Positions 37,964-46,201 of a DNA stretch of 64,000 nucleotides are shown in pieces. How positions within the stretch are numbered: the stretch's first letter is position 1; the number at the start of each line of letters is the position of its first letter. The notes beneath the pieces were generated by a model. The model saw nothing but the letters and a program-made list of their open reading frames with translations, did not search any database and was not told the DNA's origin. The DNA lies in contig JAGIAZ010000008.1 of NCBI GenBank assembly GCA_017744605.1, positions 138,517 to 202,516 of the forward strand, read 5' to 3'. Source of the stretch: Sphingobium sp. GTDB lineage: Bacteria > Pseudomonadota > Alphaproteobacteria > Sphingomonadales > Sphingomonadaceae. Position numbers and translations under genes: made by a program.

Positions 37964-38731
37964 ATGGAGACGGCTTTGCCGACTTCTGCCCCGCAATTGG
38001 ATCAAATGACTTCGCAACCAGACAGCATGGCGCCCGGACGCGCGAGCGCAGAACGGATACTCTCGGTGCTTTCTTGCTTCCAGCGCGGGGACGAAGCGCT
38101 GACCCTTGCCGAGATCACGCGGCGCACTGGCCTGGTCAAAAGTACCGTGTTACGGCTTTCCCCGGCCCTGATCGAGGCTGGCTACATGCTTCGCGATCCA
38201 CATGGCAATTACCGCCTGGGTCCCGAAATCTCGCGCCTCAACCTGATCTACACCGAGGCCATGCGGGTTGAGCACTATGTCATCCCCGTGCTGCAGCAAC
38301 TGGTCGAGCAGACCGGAGAGACCGCGTCCATCTACATCCGGCACGGCAGCTATCGCCTGTGCCAATACCGGGTGAATTCCCCGCATCAACTCGGCGTGCA
38401 CAAGCAGCCGGGGGAGGTGCGGGCGATGGACGATGCATCTTCCGCGGTCATCCTGCGCAGCTTTGGCGACAACGGGGAACATCACGTCCCGGTGAAGCTC
38501 CCGCTATACACCGAAGGGGCATCGGACCCGTTTGCCGCGTCGATGTCGATCCCGGTGTACCAGAGCGGCGGCGCGCTGCTCGGCGCACTGGTGCTTGCGG
38601 GGCCGTGCAACCGGCTTACCGGCGCCCGGGCGAATGAATATAGCGATTTCATGCGGTCGGCTGCGCTATCGCTCAGCCGTCAGCTCGGCGGGGAGACCGC
38701 CTTCCTGCGCGCCCTCCAGGCCCCCGACTGA
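37964..38731 (+). CDS. IclR family transcriptional regulator
   Basis: 255 aa. Winged helix at about 25-85 ('SAERILSVLSCFQRGDEALTLAEITRRTGLVKSTVLRLSPALIEAGYMLRDPHGNYRLGPEISRL'), then the GAF-like effector domain ('VEHYVIPVLQQLVEQTGETASIYIRHGSYRLCQYRVNSPHQLGVHKQPGEVRAMDDASSAVILRSF', 'AASMSIPVYQSGGALLGALVLAGPCNRL'). IclR regulators bind small organic acids or aromatics and control adjacent catabolic genes. It converges on the dehydrogenase gene by 29 bp and is the only regulator in the 37.9-50.1 kb locus. ATG at 38006 is an alternative start. Confidence 0.92.
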   Translation: METALPTSAPQLDQMTSQPDSMAPGRASAERILSVLSCFQRGDEALTLAEITRRTGLVKSTVLRLSPALIEAGYMLRDPHGNYRLGPEISRLNLIYTEAMRVEHYVIPVLQQLVEQTGETASIYIRHGSYRLCQYRVNSPHQLGVHKQPGEVRAMDDASSAVILRSFGDNGEHHVPVKLPLYTEGASDPFAASMSIPVYQSGGALLGALVLAGPCNRLTGARANEYSDFMRSAALSLSRQLGGETAFLRALQAPD

Positions 38732-38760
38732 TCGTCATTCGGAGGCGCAGAGGCCCGTGA

Positions 38761-39750
38761 TCAGGCAACCCGTCCGGATATCACGTCATTGACGACATAG
38801 GCACTGTCCACCGGTCTGCCGGCAAGACAATCGAGCACCAGGGTCATGGCCAGCACGCCCACGCGCTCGCCCGCCTCAACTGTACTCGCCCCGACATGCG
38901 GGCTGACGACGAGGTTGGTCAGGGCTGTCATTTCCGCCGATAGCTGCGGCGGCTCTGCCGGGAAGGTATCAAGGCCCGCCCCGCCGATGACGCCTGTCGC
39001 AAGCGCCTCGGTCAAAGCTTCGATGTCGATCAGGCCGCCTCGTGCGGTGTTGATCAAAATGGCGCCCTTGCGCATCTTCTCGAGCTGCGGCGTGCTGATC
39101 ATGTTGCGGGTGGCCGGGGTCAGCGGGCAGTGTAGGCTGATCACGTCCGCGTTGGCGAGCAGCTCGTCCAGCGTATCAACGCGGGGGTGATAGATCTGAA
39201 CCGATGCAGGAAGAGCGGGGTCGTAAACCACAACGCCCATGCCGAGAGCCTTGCAGATGTTGGCCAGGGCATGGCCGATCGCTCCATAGCCCACGATGCC
39301 CAAGGTCTTGCCGTTAAGTTCGGTGCCCAGATAGGTGGCCTTGTCCCAATGTCCGCCCCTGATCCGGGCATCGAGGTGAGCGATCCCCCGCGCTACGCCT
39401 AGCATCAGCGCGAGGGCATGCTCCGCGACCGAGATCGTATTGCCGCCGCGGGCGATGGTCACCAGCACGCCGCGGCGATTGGCCGCCTCAATGTCGATGG
39501 TATCGTAACCGACGCCATGCTTGGCGACGATCTTGAGATTGGGGGAGCACGCCATTGCAGCGTCTGTCACCTCGCCCAGCCGCAGAATGATCGCATCGGG
39601 CCGTTCGCGCGCCATGAATTCGTTTAGGTCCGCCCCGCGCAGGTAGCTGTCGGTCGTCGTGACGCGGACGCCCGCCCTTTGCGCCAGGGCCATGGCTTTG
39701 GGCGCGAGCGCGCGACCGAAGATCGCGATGTGATGCGAGGAGCCGGTCAT
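38761..39750 (-). CDS. D-isomer-specific 2-hydroxyacid dehydrogenase
   Basis: 329 aa. NAD-binding motif 'LGIVGYGAIGHALANICKALGMGVVVYDP', then 'ADVISLHCPLTPATRNMI', 'GAILINTARGGLIDIEALTEAL' (substrate Arg), 'GAGLDTFPAEPP' (Glu region) and 'VVSPHVGASTVEA' (catalytic His). These enzymes interconvert 2-oxo and D-2-hydroxy acids (phosphoglycerate, glyoxylate, lactate-like). The ATG at 39750 overlaps the stop of the aldolase-like gene by one base (TGATG), so the two are coupled. Last gene of the minus-strand operon 44614-38761; its substrate is probably a product of the RraA-like aldolase (inference). Confidence 0.92.
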   Translation of the reverse strand: MTGSSHHIAIFGRALAPKAMALAQRAGVRVTTTDSYLRGADLNEFMARERPDAIILRLGEVTDAAMACSPNLKIVAKHGVGYDTIDIEAANRRGVLVTIARGGNTISVAEHALALMLGVARGIAHLDARIRGGHWDKATYLGTELNGKTLGIVGYGAIGHALANICKALGMGVVVYDPALPASVQIYHPRVDTLDELLANADVISLHCPLTPATRNMISTPQLEKMRKGAILINTARGGLIDIEALTEALATGVIGGAGLDTFPAEPPQLSAEMTALTNLVVSPHVGASTVEAGERVGVLAMTLVLDCLAGRPVDSAYVVNDVISGRVA

Positions 39751-40433
39751 CAGGAGCCTGCCACGATACCGGGGCAACCGGCAGCGATCAGCGCCCGATC
39801 AACCCAGCTCCGGTCGTTTTCGCCCCGGGCGATGGCCGCCATCTGGGCCTCTTCAGCTGCATGCTTCTTCGATGCGACGGCAAAGACCTCATCCAGTGAA
39901 GCGAGGGGGACGGCGATTACGCCATCCTCATCACCGACGACCAGATCGCCGGGGTTTATGAGCATGCCGCCGATGGCAATCGGCACGTTCACCGAACCGG
40001 GGCCGTCCTTGTAGGGGCCGCGATGCGTGATCCCAACGGCATAGACGGGAAAGTCACCGGACGAGATCGCAGCAAAATCCCTGACCGCGCCATTGATCAC
40101 AATGCCTGCCACGCCCCTCTGGCGGGCATGCGCGATCATCAGTTCGCCGATGAGCGCATTCGTCACATCGCCGCCGCCGTCGACGACCACGACATCGCCC
40201 GGAACGGCCATGTCCAGCGCCTTGTGGAGCATGAGATTGTCCCCAGGCCTGGTCCACACCGTAACCGCCGGACCAATCAGCAGGCCACCCTTGTGGAGGG
40301 GTCTTAACTGAGCCCCTCCCGCCGGCATGCGGTTCATGACGTCACTGATATTTGCCACCGGCAAGGACCGATACCGCTCGATATCGGCCGCACTGGCCAC
40401 CTTTTCGCGCTGATTGACGCTGAATCCGATCAT
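39750..40433 (-). CDS. RraA family protein, likely 4-hydroxy-4-methyl-2-oxoglutarate aldolase type
   Basis: 227 aa. 'LPVANISDVMNRMPAGG', 'GDVVVVDGGGDVTNALIGELMIAHARQRGVAGIVINGAVRDFAAI' and 'PVYAVGITHRGPYKDGPGSVNVPIAIGGMLINPGDLVVGDEDGVIAVP' match the HMG/CHA aldolase branch, including the G-x-L and G-x-x-RD active-site elements that bind Mg and pyruvate enolate. HMG aldolases yield pyruvate plus oxaloacetate or pyruvate from aromatic meta-cleavage products. RraA regulators of RNase E share the fold, but the catabolic neighbours favour the aldolase. ATG start, 35 bp after the TonB gene. Confidence 0.85.
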   Translation of the reverse strand: MIGFSVNQREKVASAADIERYRSLPVANISDVMNRMPAGGAQLRPLHKGGLLIGPAVTVWTRPGDNLMLHKALDMAVPGDVVVVDGGGDVTNALIGELMIAHARQRGVAGIVINGAVRDFAAISSGDFPVYAVGITHRGPYKDGPGSVNVPIAIGGMLINPGDLVVGDEDGVIAVPLASLDEVFAVASKKHAAEEAQMAAIARGENDRSWVDRALIAAGCPGIVAGS

Positions 40434-40467
40434 CCGATTAATTCCACTTTTTGAAGGTGCACTGCGA

Positions 40468-43263
40468 TCACATCTTGAACTTGACGCCGACGCGGAAGGT
40501 GCGGCCGATCACGTCGTGGAGGCTCGCGTTGAAGGCGACCGGCACGTTGGCGTTCTCGGGGGCGATCGGGGGCGCGTTGTTGAGCAGGTTGCGGACGTTG
40601 ACGAGGATTTCCATCTCCGACGCACCGAAAGCGGCCTTGTAGCTGACCTGGCCGTCGACGTAGGCTTGGGCGGAAACATGCTGCAGGTCGATCACCGAAG
40701 GACCGCGCGTAACGTCATAGGCGCCGCCGCCCACGTAACGGACCTGCAGGAAGGTGCCCACTGCTTCGCCCTGGTAGTTGAACTGGGCAAGGCCGCGCCA
40801 GCGCGGGTTGGGATTGATGCCCACTTCACCAGCGCGATCCACGGGCGAACCGCCCGGCGTGGTGGTTTCCTGCTTGGCGAGATAGTTGGCGATTGCGCGG
40901 ATCGTCGTTACACCCTGAAGGCCGAGCGCACCGCGCGGCAGGCTGTAGCCCACTTCGAAGTCGACGCCGCGGGTCTTGGCCGAGGCCAGGTTGATCGGCA
41001 AGGCGAAGAACTTGGTGGCGGCATTGTTCGCATCGCGGAAGAACAGCGCACAGGCAGAGGCAACGCCGCCCTTGCACTGGTCGACGGCCGTCTGCGCCGC
41101 AATGGTGTCGATCGCGTCGCGGATCTTGATGTCGTAGAAATCGACCGACAGGTTCAGGCCGGGGATCCAGGAGGGGCTATAGATCGCGCCCAGAGTCAGG
41201 GTATCGGCGATTTCAGGCTTCAGGTTGGCGTTGCCCGAGTTGATCTGCGGGATCCCGTTGACGCGTACGTTGTTGTTCACGGAGTCGAAGAAGGTGACCG
41301 TGCTCTGCCGACCGGCCGAATAGAGCTCGGACAGGTTGGGTGCGCGAATGTCGCGCGAACGCGTGCCGCGGAACCGGAGATCGTCGATCGGCTTCCAGGA
41401 CAGGCCCGCCTTCCACGTCGTGACCCGGCCGCTCGTGCTGTAGTCAGTAAGGCGAACGGCGCCGTTGAAGCCGAGTTCGCGGATCAGCGGCAGCTCCTTC
41501 GCCAGCGGAACGTCGATTTCAGCATAGCCTTCCTTGACGTTGTACTTGCCGGTCCACGGCGTGGGGTTGCCAAGGAGGAAGCCGCCGGTCGGCGACAGGG
41601 GGTCGGTGGTGAGGTTGATCGATTCCGACCGGTATTCGCCGCCGATGGCGAAATTGATCGAACCGGCCCAGCCATTGACCAGCGGCCCGGACAGGTTGAC
41701 GCCGGTCGAGTCCGCCAGGATCGTGGCGTCCGACCAGCTGACGCCGCGGGTGTAGTCGAGCGCAGCATCGGACGGCGAGCCCTCGCCGAACACGTTGAAG
41801 GGGACGCAGCCATTGGTCGGACTGGTCAGAGTGGACCGGCAGACGATCTGGCCCGAACCGTTGAATACGGCGTCCGTTGCCTCATTGAACTTGGCCGTGA
41901 TCTCGTCGTTGAGGACGGAGTTGTTCTGCAAGGTGGCGCCGTGCAGGTAATAAGCGTTCCAGCGCAGTGCGCCCAGCTTGCCTTCGGCCCCTATCGTCCC
42001 TTGGATCGTCTCGTTCGTCCCCTTGGTGACGATGAACCCCCGCTCGCGCGAGAAGCGCAGCATCGTCAGGCTGGTGACGCCCGCGTTCTGCATCTGGGTC
42101 TTGATGGTCGGCGAAAGGAAGGCGTTGTCGCGCTGGATCGTGATCGGGTTGGCGGTCTGCCGGCGGTTGTAGGTGTTGTTCACCGTGGACTGCGACTTGC
42201 CGTAGAGGACATCGGCAAACAGCGTGAGGTTGTCCGAAACGTCGAAACTGGCGTGAGCGAACAGGCTGCCGCGTTCCAGCGGGCGGTTGATTTCTTGGAT
42301 CAGTTCGGTCGGCACACCGTCGCCGCCGACCTGCTGGGTCGAGGTGGTGAAGGCACCGAAGTTGTACGGAGCGGCAATGCCGCCGGGAAGGAACTGGATG
42401 CCCTTGAACAGGGCGTTGTTAGCGGCGGTGCCTCCGTTGCCCGTGGTGATCAGGCCGCCATAGGTGCCGACCGTCAAGACGTTCGGCTGCAGGATCAGGG
42501 TCGGGTTGCCGGTGGGGTTGTTGATGAAGCCCCAGCCCTGCCGTGCCCATGGCCGGGCACCAGGAGCAACGCCGTCGTTCTTGAAGTATTCGCCGCTGAT
42601 CAGCAGGTGGCCCGCGTCACCGGCGAACTTGATGCCGGCCGACATGGTCGCGCGGATTTCGCGGTTGTCACCGGCCTGAGCGATGCCATAGTCGACCTCG
42701 CCCTTGAGGCCGGTGTATTTCCTGTCGAGGACCAGGTTGACCACGCCGGCCACTGCGTCGGACCCATAGGCGGCTGAGGCACCGCCGGTCACGATGTCGA
42801 CCCGCTGGACGACCGCCGAGGGGAGGATATTCGCGTCCACGCTGCCGGTGAGGCTGGTCGAAACCACGCGGCGCCCGTCAAGCAGGGTGAGGGTGCGGTT
42901 CGGACCGAGCGAGCGCAGGTTGAGGAACGACTGGCCGACGCGCGACGAACCGGAGTTGCGGTTGGGACCTGCCGTGGCCGTCAGCGAGGGCAACTCGCGC
43001 AGCGATTCCGCAAGGGTCGAAGGTGCGGCCTTGGTCAGCTGGTCGCTGCTGACCACGGTGACGGGAGTGGGAGCGGTAAAGCCGGCGCGGGGAATGCGTG
43101 AGCCGGTCACGATGATGTCGGCCGAGGACGGTTCGGCGGCCGGGGTCGCCGCGGTTGGCTCGGTTCCCTGGGCGTGAGCGACAGTGCCGATAAGGGCGAT
43201 AGCGACGACGCTGCTGGCGACCGAGGCTTTGAGCCCGCCGCCGGCGCTGGATGAGAACTTCAT
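40468..43263 (-). CDS. TonB-dependent receptor (paralogue A)
   Basis: 931 aa. Signal peptide (about 1-35), TonB box 'DIIVTGSRIPRAGFTAPTPVTVV', plug ('LAESLRELPSLTATAG', 'SFLNLRSLGPNRTLTLLDGRRVVS', 'VQRVDIVTGGASAAYGSDAVAGVVN') and long barrel ending 'TFRVGVKFKM'. 'YGGLITTGNGGTAANNALFKG' and other stretches are shared almost unchanged with the receptor at 46202, so the two are clear paralogues. ATG 43263 follows AGGAGGGATT. Imports an unknown ligand; lies in the operon MFS-receptor-RraA-dehydrogenase. Confidence 0.94.
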   Translation of the reverse strand: MKFSSSAGGGLKASVASSVVAIALIGTVAHAQGTEPTAATPAAEPSSADIIVTGSRIPRAGFTAPTPVTVVSSDQLTKAAPSTLAESLRELPSLTATAGPNRNSGSSRVGQSFLNLRSLGPNRTLTLLDGRRVVSTSLTGSVDANILPSAVVQRVDIVTGGASAAYGSDAVAGVVNLVLDRKYTGLKGEVDYGIAQAGDNREIRATMSAGIKFAGDAGHLLISGEYFKNDGVAPGARPWARQGWGFINNPTGNPTLILQPNVLTVGTYGGLITTGNGGTAANNALFKGIQFLPGGIAAPYNFGAFTTSTQQVGGDGVPTELIQEINRPLERGSLFAHASFDVSDNLTLFADVLYGKSQSTVNNTYNRRQTANPITIQRDNAFLSPTIKTQMQNAGVTSLTMLRFSRERGFIVTKGTNETIQGTIGAEGKLGALRWNAYYLHGATLQNNSVLNDEITAKFNEATDAVFNGSGQIVCRSTLTSPTNGCVPFNVFGEGSPSDAALDYTRGVSWSDATILADSTGVNLSGPLVNGWAGSINFAIGGEYRSESINLTTDPLSPTGGFLLGNPTPWTGKYNVKEGYAEIDVPLAKELPLIRELGFNGAVRLTDYSTSGRVTTWKAGLSWKPIDDLRFRGTRSRDIRAPNLSELYSAGRQSTVTFFDSVNNNVRVNGIPQINSGNANLKPEIADTLTLGAIYSPSWIPGLNLSVDFYDIKIRDAIDTIAAQTAVDQCKGGVASACALFFRDANNAATKFFALPINLASAKTRGVDFEVGYSLPRGALGLQGVTTIRAIANYLAKQETTTPGGSPVDRAGEVGINPNPRWRGLAQFNYQGEAVGTFLQVRYVGGGAYDVTRGPSVIDLQHVSAQAYVDGQVSYKAAFGASEMEILVNVRNLLNNAPPIAPENANVPVAFNASLHDVIGRTFRVGVKFKM

Positions 43264-43309
43264 AATCCCTCCTGAAAGCTTCTTTTTGTTGTGATGGATC
43301 GAAGATGCC

Positions 43310-44614
43310 TCAGGCAGTTGCGCCGGCTGCATCGTGGTTGCGGTTGGCTGCGATGCGCGCAGCCACGAGGATGGAAAGGGCGCTGCAAACGGCGAGGACC
43401 GCGAGTGGGGCGAGCGCAAGGGAATAGGAGCCGGTGCCTTCGTAGACCCAGCCATAGAGGTTCACCATGATCGCCCCGCCGATGAGGTTGGACGTCGCAT
43501 TGATGGCGGCGATGCCGACGGCCGCTTCGCGCGGGTTGAGCCAGCCCGAAACCAGGCTCCAGAACGGGCCCTTGAAGCAGTAGGCCCCCACCAGGCTGCC
43601 GGTCAGCAGCACGACAACCTGTACAAGGCTGCCAGAGAAGGAGATCAGCGATGCGCTGAGCGCGATGAGCAGGAGCGGAATTGCCGTGTGCCAGCGGCGC
43701 TCGCCCTTGCGGTCCGAGCTGTAGCCCCACGCGACCATGGCCAAGGTCGCCACGCCATAGGGAACGGCGTTGACAAGCCCGGTCTGGAAATCGCTCAGGC
43801 CAAAGGATTTCAGGAACTGCGGCTGCCACACGCCCACGACTGAGCCGGAGGCGGAGGCGCCGCAGCATGCCAGTGTCAGCGCCCAGAACTGCGGCGTGCG
43901 CAGCAGGGCCCACTTTGAAGCGCCTTGATCGCCCTTGCGGACATTGCCCGCCTGGACCGCATTGACCAGCCAGCCGCGCTCCGCTTCAGAGAGCCAGTGC
44001 GCGTCGTCGGGCTTGTCGGTCAGCCACCACAGGCAGACGAAGCCGAGGATCGTCGCCGGCAGGCCTTCAATCAGGAACAGCCATTGCCAGCCACGCAGAC
44101 CGAGCGTTCCGTCGAGAGTGAGGAGCGCGCCGGAAATGGGCGAGGAGATGAAGCTGGCGATCGGGATGCCGACCGCGAACATCGCCAGCACCCGGCCGCG
44201 ATAGGCGGGCGGAAGCCACCAGGTCAGGTACAGCACGATGCCGGGGAAGAACCCGGCTTCAGCCGCGCCCAGGATCAGGCGCAGGACATAGAAGGAGGTT
44301 GCGCCCTTGACCAGGGCGGTGCCCGCCGAAACGATGCCCCAGGTGATCATGATCCGGGCGATCCAGCGGCGCGCGCCGAACCGTTCGAGCGCCATGTTGC
44401 TCGGCACTTCGATCAGGAAGTAGGAAATGAAGAACAAGCTGGCGCCGAAGCCGAACTGCGCCTTCGTCAGACCCAGATCCTCGGTCATCTGCAGGGATGC
44501 CATGCCGACATTGCCGCGGTCGATCAGGGCAAGCAGGTAGCAGACCACGAGGAAGGGAAGCAGCCGCCAGCGCACTTTTCGCATGACGTCGCGCTCGAGC
44601 GCATCAACGGACAA
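43310..44614 (-). CDS. MFS transporter, anion:cation symporter (ACS) type
   Basis: 434 aa, twelve helices. 'LALIDRGNVGMASLQMTEDLGLTKAQFGFGASLFFISYFLIEVPSNMALERFGARRWIARIMITWG' is the ACS hallmark, followed by 'VLRLILGAAEAGFFPGIVLYLTWWLPPAYRGR'. ACS members carry organic anions such as tartrate, phthalate, galactonate or hydroxybenzoate. Start is TTG 44614 with a GAGAGAGG site in the right place; ATG 44584 would lose it. First gene of the minus-strand operon, 48 bp downstream of the shared operator-like site. Confidence 0.92.
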   Translation of the reverse strand: MSVDALERDVMRKVRWRLLPFLVVCYLLALIDRGNVGMASLQMTEDLGLTKAQFGFGASLFFISYFLIEVPSNMALERFGARRWIARIMITWGIVSAGTALVKGATSFYVLRLILGAAEAGFFPGIVLYLTWWLPPAYRGRVLAMFAVGIPIASFISSPISGALLTLDGTLGLRGWQWLFLIEGLPATILGFVCLWWLTDKPDDAHWLSEAERGWLVNAVQAGNVRKGDQGASKWALLRTPQFWALTLACCGASASGSVVGVWQPQFLKSFGLSDFQTGLVNAVPYGVATLAMVAWGYSSDRKGERRWHTAIPLLLIALSASLISFSGSLVQVVVLLTGSLVGAYCFKGPFWSLVSGWLNPREAAVGIAAINATSNLIGGAIMVNLYGWVYEGTGSYSLALAPLAVLAVCSALSILVAARIAANRNHDAAGATA

Positions 44615-44661
44615 AACCTCTCTCCCAGGCTCGACGTCTTCTTGTTGATCACGTCATAGTC

Positions 44662-44685
44662 TTAAACGCAACGTCGTTGCAATAT
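44662..44685. promoter_or_regulatory. Operator-like site, divergent promoter of transporter operon and hydrolase gene
   Basis: TTAAAC then the perfect dyad GCAAC-GTC-GTTGC (44668-44680) then AATAT. A near-copy, inverted, lies at 46114-46136 before the second receptor-cyclase unit, with the same TTAAAC on one side and ATAT on the other. It is 48 bp before the transporter start and 88 bp before the hydrolase start. It is a good candidate for the IclR regulator's site. Confidence 0.65.
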
Positions 44686-44772
44686 AGAAATTTATGTGAT
44701 GTAAGCTATTCGACCGAAAGCGTTCGGGAAATCCGTCCGGGGCCGAGGCGGAAATCTAGGGAGAGTGTCTGT

Positions 44773-45909
44773 ATGAAGTTTCGTTCGACGTTCCTTTCCG
44801 CCGTCGCGCTGGTGGGCCTTGCGGCGGTTTCCGCCGCGGCACAGCAACTCGTCGCTGCATCGGCAGGGGCAAGTGGCGCACAGGGGGCTGGCAGGGTGAT
44901 CGCACCCAACAGGCAGGGACGACCAGATCCGGGCAAGGTTAACTCGCCCAACGGCGGCCGCCCTGAGATCCGTACCCAGGCCGACATGTTGCGCGTAAGC
45001 GGATACACTGCGCCCGGGGCCAAGGCCTATGCGGCCATGGCGGTCGATGCGAGCGCGGGGATGTGGCCCGTCACGCTCCACTATCGTTGCCGGAACGTGC
45101 CGGGCGGCAGTTCCATCAATGCGCCCCTGCCCGAACCGGTGGAGGTATTCGACGGGGTCTATTCGATCGGAGACGACGCCAACAACGTCTGGGCGCTCGA
45201 TACGCCCGACGGTATCATCCTGATTGATGCGCTGTCCAATGAGGCGGATGCGAAGCGAATCATCGTTGCCAACATGCGGAAGCTGAAGCTGGATCCTGCC
45301 CGAATTCGCATGATCCTGATCACGCACAACCATGGTGACCATTACGGCGGCGCCGCCTATCTGAAGTCGATCTCCGGGGCGAAGCTGGCGATGAGTCGCG
45401 AGGACTGGGAAGGGAAGATCACCTTCGGCCCGCCGATGCCAGTGAAGGCCGCGGACGACTTCTACCTCACCGACGGACAGAAGGTCGAGTTCGGCGGGCG
45501 CACGCTCACGGTTGTTCTGACCCCCGGCCATACGCCCGGTACGGTCTCGCTCGTGTTCCCGGTCACCGAAAAGGGTGTACCGCATGTCGCCTCGCTGTTC
45601 GGCGGGCAGGGATCGCCCAAGACTGTTGCCGCGCTCAGACAGTTCAGGGTCTCGCTCGACCATTTCGCCGACGTGACCGACGCAATGCAGGCGGACGTTG
45701 TCCTGTCGAACCACACGGTTGGCGACGATGGGCTGACCAAGGTGGCCCAGTTGCTGAAGCGCAAGCCCGGGCAGCCGAATCCCTATGTGGTGGGCCGGGA
45801 GGGCGTAGTCCGGTACAGCGCCCTCTGGTCCGACTGCCTCAGCGCCGACATTGACCAGGCAGTCTGGAACGCGGCGCATGGCATCACCCCGCCTCCCGCC
45901 AACCGGTAG
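44773..45909 (+). CDS. Secreted metallo-beta-lactamase-fold hydrolase
   Basis: 378 aa. Signal peptide MKFRSTFLSAVALVGLAAVSAAAQ, a proline/glycine-rich linker, then the MBL domain from about residue 120. Zinc ligands are H185, H187, D189 and H190 in 'ITHNHGDHYGG', 'VVLTPGHTPGTVSL' supplies the next His, and 'DVVLSNHT' the last. The arrangement is that of the B3 beta-lactamase-like/lactonase-type periplasmic enzymes. Substrate could be a lactone, amide or beta-lactam; the context suggests a nutrient rather than an antibiotic. ATG 44773 follows AGGGAGAG. Divergent from the transporter operon. Confidence 0.88.
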   Translation: MKFRSTFLSAVALVGLAAVSAAAQQLVAASAGASGAQGAGRVIAPNRQGRPDPGKVNSPNGGRPEIRTQADMLRVSGYTAPGAKAYAAMAVDASAGMWPVTLHYRCRNVPGGSSINAPLPEPVEVFDGVYSIGDDANNVWALDTPDGIILIDALSNEADAKRIIVANMRKLKLDPARIRMILITHNHGDHYGGAAYLKSISGAKLAMSREDWEGKITFGPPMPVKAADDFYLTDGQKVEFGGRTLTVVLTPGHTPGTVSLVFPVTEKGVPHVASLFGGQGSPKTVAALRQFRVSLDHFADVTDAMQADVVLSNHTVGDDGLTKVAQLLKRKPGQPNPYVVGREGVVRYSALWSDCLSADIDQAVWNAAHGITPPPANR

Positions 45910-46201
45910 CGCCTTTGCGCCACTGACTTGAGTGCAAGGGGCAGCCCACTGCCCGTTCGCATCACGATCCACCTTTCCGGCAGCGCCGTTGCAACCATGC
46001 TGCAACAGCGCTGCAAACTATTTGCACCCACTGAAATCCGGGCCTTCCCAGGTGCTGTGGCGCGGCATCGCGCCTGCGGTCAAGCGACGGAGTAAACCTA
46101 TTTGATCTAACTAATATGCAATGCTGTTGCGTTTAAGAAATTTTGCGCCTACCCGATGGACCTGACGCTGGCTCAAGGACGGCGCAGTAAGGGGATCGAG
46201 G
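45910..46201 (+). promoter_or_regulatory. Leader of receptor B gene; holds second operator-like site
   Basis: The 292 bp contain no gene. Near the right end (46114-46136) is ATAT-GCAATGCTGTTGC-GTTTAA, which read on the other strand is TTAAAC-GCAACAGCATTGC-ATAT, sharing TTAAACGCAAC, the centre C and TTGC with the site at 44662-44685. It ends 66 bp before the receptor start. GGGGATCGAGG at 46191-46201 is the ribosome site. Confidence 0.6.

Noticed and set aside
44773..45909. Reading the MBL protein as a dedicated beta-lactamase resistance gene
   Set aside because: The zinc motif is shared by many lactonases and other hydrolases, and the gene is tied to transport and catabolic genes by position and operator.
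44692..46005. 437-codon frame opposite the MBL hydrolase gene
   Set aside because: The plus strand has the signal peptide, ribosome site and zinc motif; the antisense frame has none and would erase the divergent promoter.
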